From positions 25,223 through 89,222 of the forward strand of contig DASCMS010000035.1 in assembly GCA_036011085.1 (NCBI GenBank): DNA of 64,000 nt, given 5' to 3'. This DNA is from UBA8231 sp036011085. Its GTDB lineage: Bacteria; Latescibacterota; UBA2968; UBA8231. Made by a program: the position numbers and the translations under genes. Positions 26,207-35,500 of this stretch are shown piece by piece. The notes under the pieces are model-generated. The model was not told where the DNA came from and searched no databases. It saw only the letters and a list, made by a program, of their open reading frames with translations. Position 1 is the stretch's first letter, and each line of letters opens with the position of its first letter.

Positions 26207-27375
26207 GAGGCCACCCTGTCCGGCGGCAGATGATCACCGGCGACGACGGCACGGATCACTGCCAACGAACGTTCCCCCAACATCTGCAGGCCAAACTCTC
26301 CCTCCACCCAGGTGCGAGCCGCCCTGCCCATCTGTTGCCTTGCTTCGGCATCACCCATCAACGCCACGATGCGGGCCGCCGTGTCCTGCGGGTCGTCGGG
26401 CTGCACGAGCCAGCCGGTGACGCCATCGGTTACGACCTCAGGTGTGCCGCCACTGTCACTTCCCAGGCTCGGCAGACCGAAAGCAGCGGACTCGATGAAG
26501 ACGTTGGCCAGACCTTCGCCGACGCTGGTCAGGGCAAATGCGGTGGCGCGTCTGTATTCCGAGAACAACTCAACCGAGAAGGGCTGCAGGGGACCGGCAA
26601 AGCGCACGCGGCGGCTGATCTGCAGTTGCTGTGCAAGCTTCTCCAAACCGGCTCGCTCGGGTCCATCACCGACGACGACGAGGTTGAGATCGGGCACGTC
26701 ACGAAGGGCGATGGCCACGGCCCGCAGCAGGACATCGACGCGCTTCTGTCGGGTCAGACGGGTGACGGTCAGAAGGGTCGAGGGTTCGCGATCGAACTTC
26801 TCCAGGCTTGCACTCAGGCTGTCGAGACGCGCCAGGTCGAAGGCGGAATGGCTGACGAAGAGGCGCCGCTCGTCGACGCCCTGCCGGATGGCGTAGGTGC
26901 GCAGGTCGCGGCAGGCGGCGGCGATGCCGGCAGAGCGTCGATAGGCGCGCCGCTGGATCGCCCCCTCCAATCGGCGCCAGGGACCCCGTGCCGGCAGACG
27001 GGTGCGGATGTCGCTACCACGGACCGAGGTGATCAGGGGGCAGGGAAGCTCCCCGACCAACCCCGCCACACGGGTGCCCATGCCGTTCGTCGTCCACAGG
27101 CAGTCGGGGTGAAAGTGATCGAGATGGGCGCGTAGAGAGCCAAGACTGCGGGCATAACGTCGCGCCACGTTGCGCGTGTAGGGGATTCGCGTCACCGGCA
27201 GGGGCAGTTCCTCTTCATCGGTCGAGTTCGAGGCCGGTGCCTGAGTGAGGACGGCAACGTCGACTCCCTGATCCTTCAGTGCCAGCGCCAGGCAGCGGGT
27301 GTAGATGGCGGTGCCGGCCGCCGATGGCGGGAACTGGGTGCCGAAGAGCAGGACGCGTGCCACCGGATCAGACAT
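26203..27375 (-). CDS. GT4-family glycosyltransferase
   Basis: 390 residues with the GT-B fold. The N-terminal domain opens with VLLFGTQFPPSAAGTAIYTRC and a GMGTRVAGLV segment. The C-terminal domain starts near residue 185 with LLTVTRLTRQKRVDVLLRAVA and carries the donor-binding ALTSVGEGLANVFIESAAFGLPSLG motif with the EGLxNVxxE pattern of GT4 retaining transferases. Donor and acceptor are unknown. It overlaps the upstream fusion gene by 8 bases and the sulfotransferase gene by 4, so all are translationally coupled. Confidence 0.9.
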   Translation of the reverse strand: MSDPVARVLLFGTQFPPSAAGTAIYTRCLALALKDQGVDVAVLTQAPASNSTDEEELPLPVTRIPYTRNVARRYARSLGSLRAHLDHFHPDCLWTTNGMGTRVAGLVGELPCPLITSVRGSDIRTRLPARGPWRRLEGAIQRRAYRRSAGIAAACRDLRTYAIRQGVDERRLFVSHSAFDLARLDSLSASLEKFDREPSTLLTVTRLTRQKRVDVLLRAVAIALRDVPDLNLVVVGDGPERAGLEKLAQQLQISRRVRFAGPLQPFSVELFSEYRRATAFALTSVGEGLANVFIESAAFGLPSLGSDSGGTPEVVTDGVTGWLVQPDDPQDTAARIVALMGDAEARQQMGRAARTWVEGEFGLQMLGERSLAVIRAVVAGDHLPPDRVAS

Positions 27376-28603
27376 CCGTGGTCACGCGGCGTTGCCCGGT
27401 GAGCATGATCCAGGCCGAACGCACGCCGTGGAACGCGAAGCTGGCAACCATGCCGGCCGCCATCCAGTCAAAGGCGCCGGCCACCGAGTCGATGGCGGCA
27501 CCGACGGTGAGTATCAGCAGATGTATGTTGCGGCGAGCGGCGATCAGGTGGAAGGCCGCGTCCAGCGGTCGGGCGTCGAACAACTCCACGCCGGTGAGCT
27601 TGCGGAAACCCCCGGTGAGCAGCTTGTCGGCCAGGAAGGTGCCTACCAGCAACCAGCAGGCGATGCTGGCCGGCGTCGGGGACAGCAGCTGACCTGCGGA
27701 CAGATGCCAGCCCAGGGCCACGAACCACAGGCCGAGACCAGGCATGGCGGCGGCGTGCTCGAGACTGCCCATGGCGTCGCTCAGGTTGACGGTCAGGCGG
27801 GCGAGCTTGCCGTCCACCGAGTCGAGGATGACACCGATCCAGGCGCTGAGAATACCCCAGCCAATCTGGCCGACGGCAAAACAGGGGATGGCGACCCAGA
27901 TGCCGAGGATGGACAACACCGTCAGCAGGTTCGGCGATACCGTCGTACGGCTCAGCCAACGCGTCGTGAAGCGGACGAAGTGGTAGTAGCCGTAACGGGC
28001 GACGGCGTCGATGACACCCTTGAAGGTGCGGTGGAAGAGCAGGCGATCCACACGACGCAGGTCGTCCCCATCGGCGACGCGCACCATGAAGGGCACCATG
28101 GTCAGACGCAGGTCGGCGACGTAGGTGGGGAGCTCGTCCAGGCGGGTGGTGTCAACATCCGCCATTTTCGCGAGGCGGTCGCCGGGGGTGGCCGCCGCGA
28201 AGGTCTGCAGGTCTGCAGCAGAGAGGCAGGCGGCGAAGGCTCCCTCACCAGTCACGACGTGGCCCGGCCCGGCGAGGATCAGGTGGTCGATGACCCGGTC
28301 ATCGTAGACGACGTCGCCATCCAGCACGAGAACGCTGGCCGCCTCGGTGCCTGCCAGAGGCTGACTCCTGTCTGTGGCATGTTCGACGCGTACGTCGATG
28401 TCGTGGAGACGATGCAGGTCCGACCGTGGCGAAGCGGCGCCGGGGTGAGACTCAGGGCCGACGAGAACGACGGCGTGACGCAGGCCGCGCCGGGCGCCCT
28501 CGCGCAGCAGGCGTTCCACCAGACTCATGCCCCACAGAGGCCAGCCGGCGGCGGGCCGAGTGGCGTCGATCCACATCAGCGGCGCCGGGGAAGGTTCGGT
28601 CAT
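27368..28603 (-). CDS. Nucleotidyltransferase-CDP-alcohol phosphotransferase fusion (IPCT/DIPPS-like)
   Basis: 411 residues from ATG 28603; a TTG at 28609 is the only longer start. The N-terminal 200 residues resemble a sugar-nucleotidyltransferase (WGMSLVERLLREGARRGL, then VLVLDGDVVYDD with the metal-binding DGD), though the usual glycine-rich nucleotide loop is absent. The C-terminal half has about six membrane segments and the CDP-alcohol phosphatidyltransferase motif DSVDGKLAR at 261-269. This layout matches the bifunctional inositol-phosphate cytidylyltransferase/di-inositol-phosphate synthase. The second half of the motif is degenerate: after Gly279 the third and fourth aspartates are not in place (Glu282-His283, then Ala/Met). 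Activity is therefore uncertain. First gene of the glycan operon. Confidence 0.75.
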   Translation of the reverse strand: MTEPSPAPLMWIDATRPAAGWPLWGMSLVERLLREGARRGLRHAVVLVGPESHPGAASPRSDLHRLHDIDVRVEHATDRSQPLAGTEAASVLVLDGDVVYDDRVIDHLILAGPGHVVTGEGAFAACLSAADLQTFAAATPGDRLAKMADVDTTRLDELPTYVADLRLTMVPFMVRVADGDDLRRVDRLLFHRTFKGVIDAVARYGYYHFVRFTTRWLSRTTVSPNLLTVLSILGIWVAIPCFAVGQIGWGILSAWIGVILDSVDGKLARLTVNLSDAMGSLEHAAAMPGLGLWFVALGWHLSAGQLLSPTPASIACWLLVGTFLADKLLTGGFRKLTGVELFDARPLDAAFHLIAARRNIHLLILTVGAAIDSVAGAFDWMAAGMVASFAFHGVRSAWIMLTGQRRVTTDV

Positions 28604-28668
28604 CCGCAAAAGGTGGGGGGCATCCCGGGATCTGGCAACGTCGCAGTCGTACCCGGTACCTCAACCTC

Positions 28669-29688
28669 TCAGGGTGTCGGTGCGTCCGCACGCAGCAGCC
28701 CTTCAGCCTTCAGCTCGGCCCACAGGTCGGACGGGATCGAGCGCCCGTACGCAGCCAGGTTCTGCTGAACGTGGTCAGGCTGGAAGCCGCCGGGGATGAT
28801 GGCGGCAACCGAGGGATGGGCGAGAGCGAAATGAATCGCGGCGCAGGGCAGGGCTACCTCGTGGCGCTCGCACACGGCCTGGATGCGGCGCGTCTTCTCC
28901 AGGATGTCCTCCGAGGCGATGCCATAGGCATAGCGGGCGCCCTCCACAGGACCGGTGACGAGGATGCCCGAGGCGAAGGGGGAGCCCAGGACGATACCGA
29001 CACCCCGCTCCTGGCAGAGGGGGAACTCTTCATCCAGCACGGCCTGGTCGAGGAGGGTATAGGGCATGGCGACGATGAAGAAGTCGAGATCGACCAGGTT
29101 CAGCAGCCGGGGGATCGCCGACGACACGTTGATGCCGGCGCCGATGGCGCGGATGCGTCCGTCCTGTTTCAGCTCCTCAAGGGCTCGCCAGCCACTGGCG
29201 CGCAGCTGCTGCTCGTAGGCGCTCAACTGAACGTCCTGCCAGAAGAACTGGTCCAGGTCGTGGATCAGAAGCAGATCGATAGAGGCCAGACCGAGGCGCT
29301 GGATGCTGTTCTCCCACGAGCGCATGACCCCGTCGTAGCTGTAGTCGTAGTAGAAGTCGAAAGGCAAGCCACCGGCCCAGACACCCCTGTCGAAGGAGGT
29401 CAGGTCCCGGGTCGGAGTGAGCACACGACCGATCTTCGTGGACAGGATGAAGTCATCCCGGCTCTGTTGACGCAGGAAGTGGCCGATGCGGTGTTCGGAC
29501 TGGCCGTAGCCGTAAAACGGAGCTGTGTCGTAGTAGCGGATGCCGCCATCCCAGGCCGCACTCAGCGTCGCCTGTGCCTGCGGCTCGGGTACCGTGACGA
29601 AGAGCTCACCAAGGGGTGCGCCACCGAAGCCGAACTCCGAGACCTCCACATCGGTTTCACCAAGCCTGCGCTTCGACGGGGCCTTCAT
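28669..29688 (-). CDS. Aldo/keto reductase
   Basis: 339 residues with the AKR (alpha/beta)8 barrel. The catalytic tetrad is visible: Asp in RYYDTAPFYGYG, Tyr in the same block, Lys in FILSTKIGR, and His in IDLLLIHDLDQF. The C-terminal VAAIIPGGFQPDHVQQNLAA segment binds the NADP phosphate. The subgroup with a YDYSYDGV-x-RSWENS-x-QRLGL block includes L-fucose/D-threo-aldose dehydrogenases and pyridoxal 4-dehydrogenase, so a sugar or pyridoxal substrate is likely. It lies 66 bases upstream of the glycan operon on the same strand and may be cotranscribed. Confidence 0.88.
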   Translation of the reverse strand: MKAPSKRRLGETDVEVSEFGFGGAPLGELFVTVPEPQAQATLSAAWDGGIRYYDTAPFYGYGQSEHRIGHFLRQQSRDDFILSTKIGRVLTPTRDLTSFDRGVWAGGLPFDFYYDYSYDGVMRSWENSIQRLGLASIDLLLIHDLDQFFWQDVQLSAYEQQLRASGWRALEELKQDGRIRAIGAGINVSSAIPRLLNLVDLDFFIVAMPYTLLDQAVLDEEFPLCQERGVGIVLGSPFASGILVTGPVEGARYAYGIASEDILEKTRRIQAVCERHEVALPCAAIHFALAHPSVAAIIPGGFQPDHVQQNLAAYGRSIPSDLWAELKAEGLLRADAPTP

Positions 29689-29710
29689 TGCCTTGCCTCC
29701 CTGAAGGTTT

Positions 29711-30052
29711 TCAGTCCTTGACGATCAGATTGAGCGCAAAGGACACGATGGACACAACGAAGCCTCCGACCAGCGCCGAGAGCGGGCCGTCGACAGTGAG
29801 GCCCGAGACCAGCCAGGCGGCCAGGCCAAGCATGCCGGCGTTGACGACGAAGGTGAACAGACCCAGGGTCAGTAACAGTGCCGGCAGGGACAGCAACATG
29901 GCGACGGGCTTGATGAAGGTGTTGACGAGGCCGAACACGGCGGCGACGATGACCACGTCCAGCGGCGATTCGGCGAGGTGGATACCCTCGACGAAATGTG
30001 CCGCAGCCCAGAGGGCGGCAGCGTTCACGGCGAGGCGCAGCAACAGCGACAT
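29711..30052 (-). CDS. DUF360 / phage-holin-4-like membrane protein
   Basis: 113 residues with four hydrophobic segments and the signature VVIVAAVFGLVNTFIKPVAMLLSLP-type block (residues 33-57) of the small PF04020 family, followed by LTLGLFTFVVNAGMLGLAAWLV. The family is widespread; its molecular role is unknown despite the holin-like name. It lies 22 bases upstream of the aldo/keto reductase and 9 bases downstream of the rhodanese gene, all on one strand. Confidence 0.85.
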   Translation of the reverse strand: MSLLLRLAVNAAALWAAAHFVEGIHLAESPLDVVIVAAVFGLVNTFIKPVAMLLSLPALLLTLGLFTFVVNAGMLGLAAWLVSGLTVDGPLSALVGGFVVSIVSFALNLIVKD

Positions 30053-30061
30053 GGACTCTCC

Positions 30062-30595
30062 TCACTCGCTCGGCTCTGCCGGCTCCTGCCAGCGGCGGTT
30101 CTCATCGAGCAGCCACGACCAGGGCGGACCGTAGGGGTGGACGAAACGAGTGGCCCCGTCTGCATCCACCAGATTCCGCCCCTCATTGGCCCATTGGAAC
30201 AGCGAGCCCTCCAGATTGCGCACGCGGGAATAGCCACGAAGGCGCAGTTTGTCGGCAAGTCCACCGGAGCGGTACCCCACCGAACAGTAGGTGACGATCG
30301 GTGTATCGAGGGATGCCTCCGCCAGGACGGTGAGGGCGGCCTCAACCGTCAGGGCGCGGACAGCGCCGGCCAGGTGGCTGACGGAATACTCATCGTCGCG
30401 ACGCACATCGAACAACACAGGCTGCACTGAATCGGCCTGTGACCACCAGGCCGCCAGTTGTTGAGTGGTGATGATTTCGACCTCGGGATAGCGCAGTTGG
30501 ATGCCCTGCTTCACGGCTGACCATTCGACGGCGTCGATCGCGGTCGTCGTCACGAGCAGCACAGCTGGCAGGCAGGCGGCGGTGATACGAGTCAC
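30062..30595 (-). CDS. Exported rhodanese-like protein
   Basis: 177 residues from GTG 30595, which overlaps the stop of the GAF gene by GTGA. A signal peptide is visible (RITAACLPAVLLVTTTAIDA). The single rhodanese domain has VLFDVRRDDEYSVSHLAGA and the active-site loop VTYCSVGYRSGGLADKL with the catalytic Cys, then a conserved aromatic tail (PPWSWLLDENRRWQ). Longer in-frame starts lie inside the GAF gene and are unconserved. It probably handles sulfur or acts as a thiol-disulfide protein in the periplasm. Confidence 0.85.
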   Translation of the reverse strand: MTRITAACLPAVLLVTTTAIDAVEWSAVKQGIQLRYPEVEIITTQQLAAWWSQADSVQPVLFDVRRDDEYSVSHLAGAVRALTVEAALTVLAEASLDTPIVTYCSVGYRSGGLADKLRLRGYSRVRNLEGSLFQWANEGRNLVDADGATRFVHPYGPPWSWLLDENRRWQEPAEPSE

Positions 30596-31770
30596 GACTC
30601 GTCGGCCGCGGCTTCTTCCGGGACGGATTCGCCCTGCAGGACCGAGATCTGTCGTCGCAGGTCTTCTTCGAGGGCGGCATGGTCCAGCAGGACGGCGGTA
30701 TGCTCGGCGACGAGGGACAGCAACCGGAGATCCTCGTCGGGAAGCACCGGCCCGCGCCGCAGGAAGACGATGAGCAGGCCCCACACGCGGGACGGCGTAA
30801 TCAGGGGCACACCGAGAAGGGCCGTGCAGTCGAGTCCCGGCGCCATGCGCAGGCAGGCGTCACGGACCTGACTGCGATCGTCGGCGACAAAGGGTCGCCT
30901 GAAGATCCATTGACCGGCCACCAGCCCGTCCGCCGGCAGGGGTCCACCCACGAGGGCCCGTTCACCCCGCAGTTCCAGCTCCAGGCGGTTGCGCTGCTCA
31001 TTCCAGCGGGCGATGGCGGCAGCCTGTCCGCCGGCCGCATGGCGGGCGGTGACACAAAGGCGTGCCAGCGTATTCTCCGTCGATTCGCCGGCACTGCCCG
31101 TGGCGGCGCCGAGGAACTGCTGCACGTCGGCCTGTTGCCAGGCTCGTGCCAGCCAGGACGGGGGTGCCAGCCCCAGAGCGTAGAGCACGGCGGCTGCCAG
31201 CAGACCCACCTGCGTCACGGTGCCGATGTAGGGGAGACCATCGATGAGGCCTGATGCCGCCTGCAGCGCTGCCAGCACCACGACGATGCTGGCACCGGCG
31301 CCGAGCAGCCCCATACGTCGGCGTACGACGCTCTGGGCGTGTCGTGCCCCGGTGATGAGGGCCCGCGTGCCGTAGAGCAGGGACAGGGCGAAGATCATCC
31401 CGATCGCCACAGCCGCTTCTGTGGCATAGGCGGCGGGAGCGGCCAGCAGCAGTGCCCAGCTGACGAGCACGCCGGCGATGACGAGGCCGCCGATCCAGCG
31501 CGGCACCGTGCGAAAGTGATCGACGAGGCGCAACATCAGCAGCGGATGCAGGACGACGACCAGCGGGATGGCGACCGTCAGGGACCCGAGTTTGACGATG
31601 CCGCTCGACTGAACCAAGTGCAGCCCAACGCCGACAGCGACGGTGAGCAGCAACAGGGCAATGTCGCGGCGGGCACCGTCGCGCCGGCGGGCCCACTCGA
31701 CCAGCTTCCACAGCGTCAGCAACAGGATCAGCCCCTGTGCCAGCAGGACGAGGAAGTCGCCGACGCTCAT
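30592..31770 (-). CDS. Membrane-bound GAF sensor without an output domain
   Basis: 392 residues from ATG 31770; longer frames to 31845 add an Arg-rich unconserved stretch. Seven hydrophobic segments fill residues 1-210, in the style of a 7TM sensor module. A GAF domain follows (about 225-370: ARLCVTARHAAGGQAAAIARW to LLSLVAEHTAVLLDHAALEE), and the protein ends shortly after a short coiled segment. In most relatives this layout continues into a histidine kinase or diguanylate cyclase; none is present here. It is translationally coupled to the exported rhodanese. Confidence 0.75.
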   Translation of the reverse strand: MSVGDFLVLLAQGLILLLTLWKLVEWARRRDGARRDIALLLLTVAVGVGLHLVQSSGIVKLGSLTVAIPLVVVLHPLLMLRLVDHFRTVPRWIGGLVIAGVLVSWALLLAAPAAYATEAAVAIGMIFALSLLYGTRALITGARHAQSVVRRRMGLLGAGASIVVVLAALQAASGLIDGLPYIGTVTQVGLLAAAVLYALGLAPPSWLARAWQQADVQQFLGAATGSAGESTENTLARLCVTARHAAGGQAAAIARWNEQRNRLELELRGERALVGGPLPADGLVAGQWIFRRPFVADDRSQVRDACLRMAPGLDCTALLGVPLITPSRVWGLLIVFLRRGPVLPDEDLRLLSLVAEHTAVLLDHAALEEDLRRQISVLQGESVPEEAAADES

Positions 31771-31873
31771 GGGCGGACGGGTCGTTTTGTGTCGTGGTTC
31801 ATAAAGGTAGACGGAGAATCTACGCCGAGGTCGCCACCGGGCCAACGTCGAAGCCGAAATCGGCGCGCGGCGA

Positions 31874-32461
31874 CTATCCCTTCGGCAGGGATTCGAGGGG
31901 CGCGGTCAGAATCCGTTCGAAACGCTCCGGCCAGGACAGTTCGTCGAGAATGTCACGCCAGCGGCCGGCGTGACTGTCATGCGTCAACACCGGCACGAAG
32001 GCCAGGCGCAGATAGGTCTTCAACGCCGGCACCCGGAAGTCATCGGTCAGCAGCCAGGCTCGCCGTCGTTCCTCACTCAGGCCTTGCTGCAGAGCCTCGA
32101 CGGACACGGCCGTCCCGAGTCCCTTGCCGCTGTGAGAAGGGTCGGTACCGACCCAGTGCAGCATCATGCTGTCGTTGCCGAATCGGGGCGACCGCCAACA
32201 CGAGGCGGTGGCAACGACGGTGCCTGCATCGTCGAGTACGAGCTTGACTCGCTCAGGGCGATAGGGGGCATCAGCCGCCATCTCACGGGCGAAATCCGAC
32301 TGTCCTGACCGGCGTTCGAAGGCCCTGTCCATCAACTCGTTCCAGCCTGACTCATCACCCGGGCGAAAGTGGCGCACGTGGTACCCGGGAGGCACCCGAG
32401 CCGCCGGCAAATCCCGCAGATGCGGTCGTCGCATGATCAACTGGGGCAGCTTCTCAGTCAT
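31874..32461 (-). CDS. GNAT-family N-acetyltransferase
   Basis: 195 residues from ATG 32461; ATG 32491 is an alternative that adds ten residues, and neither has a clear ribosome site. The GNAT fold is shown by the YHVRHFRPGDESGWNELMDRAF start, the VKLVLDDAGTVVATASCW strands and the acetyl-CoA loop VGTDPSHSGKGLGTAVSVEALQ (Q/R-x-x-G-x-G/A type). The acceptor is unknown. The open frame continues far upstream to 33004, but only as the complement of the large GH123-like gene. Divergent from that gene with about 57 bases between starts. Confidence 0.85.
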   Translation of the reverse strand: MTEKLPQLIMRRPHLRDLPAARVPPGYHVRHFRPGDESGWNELMDRAFERRSGQSDFAREMAADAPYRPERVKLVLDDAGTVVATASCWRSPRFGNDSMMLHWVGTDPSHSGKGLGTAVSVEALQQGLSEERRRAWLLTDDFRVPALKTYLRLAFVPVLTHDSHAGRWRDILDELSWPERFERILTAPLESLPKG

Positions 32462-32518
32462 GGAAGTGAGATCGTCAGTGCCACAGGCCATGTCAAGTCG
32501 GTGTATATTCTCGCTGCC

Positions 32519-35500
32519 ATGATTCCACGCCACAGACTCTGCGTCGCGATCCTGCTGCTGGTGAGCGTTGCGGCCACCTGGGCAGAACGGGTGCCGAACC
32601 CGTCGTTCGAGTTCGGCGACCAGCTGCCCGTCGGCTGGCGGGTGGGCAGCGGCGATGGCGATTGGCTGGACATCGACGGCGACCGGGCCCTGGTCAGTCG
32701 GGGAACCGCGGAGCAGACATCCTTCTGGCGCTCGGAGCCGGTGGATCTGGTTCCCGGGGGTCTCTACCGCCTGCGCTTCTCGGCTCGTAGACTGGACGGC
32801 GTCGGTGGCGGTACCGTCATGTCGGGAACGGCTTTCGCCAACCGCGATCTCAGGCAGATCGACTCCACGTGGCAACGCTTCAGCTCCTACTTTGCCACAC
32901 CGGCCGTGCTTGGCGAGCGGAACTGGTTGCGTTTCGGCCAGTGGCACCTGCCCGGATCGGTGGCCTTCGACGATCTGCGCCTGGACCGTGTCACCGCCGT
33001 ACATCGACGGATCCGCCAGGGCATGTCTCTGGGCCAGGGTGAGAGAATCGCCGACGGGCGGTACGTCTTCCGGGCGCCGCAGCGTTCAGCCTTGGCCAAC
33101 CACTCACGACCCCTGCAATCGCACCAGGCCGGCTTCAACACCTACCGCTGGGTTTTCGGGGCCGGGGAATGGGTGACATACCGGCATGACATCGGCGGCT
33201 ACCGGCAGACGTCGGCTCAGGTCCGCCTCAACGTCAACTACCACACGGGCGGTCTTCTGGTGGTCGAGGCCCGCGGCGACTCGTCCGTGCCCTGGACGCC
33301 TGTGGGCACTGTGGATGGGGCACGCACTGCCGTCTTCGATCTGCCCGAGGAGGTACTGCCGGCCGTCGCGGTTCTGATCCGCCTGCGTGCCGCCGGGGCC
33401 CGGCCTGTCGGCGCCGATGCCGACCCCGGATCGTTTCAGATAGATGAGTACACATACGAGGCGGCACTGGCAGATGGCCCCCCGGCCGCCGTGGGGAGTA
33501 CGCATCTGGTGGCTGTAGCCGCCGACCCTGGGCGCTCCTTTGCCGCCGCGCGGATCGAGGCCACCGGTCGTCTGCAGCCGGGAGTGGCCGATACGCTCAC
33601 CATCCGGCTCGGGCAGGCTCTGCGCGAGGCCGAGTCGCTGCGGACGCGGGTCGCGGTGACCGCCACCGGCGACCTGCCTGACGGGGCGCCCTGGATCCGG
33701 CAGGAGCCGACACCGTCAGGCGAGCTGGCACTGCCATACCGCCTCACCGGTACCGGCGATCGTGTCCTGCATGTGGAGCTGGTCGCCGAGTCCGGGCTCC
33801 GGTGGCACGCTGAGCTCGACGTTCATACCTCGATTCTGCACGCGGATGCGTACGGCGAACTACTGGCAGCCGATGGCGAGGTGGACGTCTGGTGGGCGTC
33901 CTCCGGCTGGAAGGTGTCGACGACGCGACAGGCACCGGCGAACCGAGGCCCCGCGCTGCGGATCGAGGCGGCGCGCAACGAGGCCGAAGCGGCACAGCTG
34001 ATACTGCGCCCACGACGGGATCTGCTCGACCTCACGGTCCGGGTGACGGACCTGGTCGGCCCGGCAGACTCTCGTATCGATGCCGGCGCCATCGAACTGC
34101 TACGGGTGATGACGGTACCTGTGCGTCAGCCGACGGACATTGCCGGTGAAGCCGCCGACTGGCCCGATCCACTGCTTCCCCTTGGCGCTCCCCTCAGAGC
34201 GGCCGCGGCTCGGAATCTGGCGCTGTGGGTCCGGGTGACGACACCCCGACAGATCCCGGCCGGTACCTACCGGGGTACCGTACACCTTGGCGCTGACGGA
34301 TGGTCGCAGGATGTGGGGCTGCACGTCGAGGTGTACGACTTTGACCTGCCGGATCGAATGACCTGCCAGACCGCCTTCGGCTTCGATCCCGGGGCCATCT
34401 GGCGCTACCACCGAATCGTTGAAGAGGCTGACCGTCGCACGGTGCTCGGGCGGTACCTGGAGAGCTTCTCGCGGCATCACATATCACCGTATGATCCGGC
34501 GCCGCTGGATCGTCCCGTCGTCGACTGGCCAGTGCTGACGGCCGCTGATTCTGTCGCCCACGCCGTCATCGAGCCCGATGTCGACTGGCGCGCCTGGGAT
34601 GCGGCCATGACCCGGGCCATCGACGAGTATCACTTCAACAGCTTCCGACTGGCGATTCCCGGAATGGGCGGCGGCACCTACATCGACCGTGACGAGCCGG
34701 AATTACTCGGATGGCCGGTGGACACGCCTCAGTATCAGGGACTGTTCCGGGGGTACGGTCAAGCCGTGCAACAGCACCTTGAGCAGAACGGCTGGCTGGA
34801 CGAGGCCTTCGTCTACTGGTTTGACGAACCCGCCCCGCGAGACTACGACTTCGTCATGGACGGGTTCTCCCGTCTGCGTCAGGCGGCGCCCGGAATCACC
34901 CGCATGCTGACCGAACAGGTCGAGGCCGCCCTCGTCGGCGGGCCCGACCTGTGGTGTCCGGTGACGCCGAACTTCGATGTCGCCAGCGCCGAGACGCGCC
35001 GCGCCGAAGGCGAACGGTTCTGGTGGTATGTCTGCACCGTGCCGAAGGCACCCTGGGCGGGGTTGTTCATCGATCACGCCGGCACGGAGCTGCGCGTCTG
35101 GCTGTGGCAGACGTGGCAGCGTGACATCGACGGCATTCTCGTGTGGGCGACGAACTACTGGTCGAGCGACGCGGCGTATCCCGCATCGATGCAGAATCCG
35201 TATGTCGATCCTATGAGCTGGCAGTCCGCCTACAGTGCACCCGCCGGCACCCGTCGGCCCTGGGGCAACGGCGACGGGCGGTTTCTCTATCCGCCGAGGG
35301 GTGCGTTCGCAGGGGACGGTCCGGTCCTGCAAGGGCCGGTGGAGAGCATGCGCTGGGAGATGCTGCGCGACGGTATCGAGGACTACGAGTATCTGGCCAT
35401 GCTGCGCCGGCAACTCGAGGAGAAGGCGGACCAGCTTTCGGCTGAAGAACTGTCGAGTTGGTCGGCGCTGCTGACGGTACCGGACGAGATCAGCAGCTCG

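Noticed and set aside
31807..31823. GTAGA-N7-TCTAC dyad upstream of the GAF gene
   Set aside because: Five-base arms with a seven-base centre are too short to separate from chance.
32492..33004. N-terminal extension of the GNAT protein to 376 residues
   Set aside because: The extra residues are the complement of the GH123-like gene and carry no GNAT sequence.
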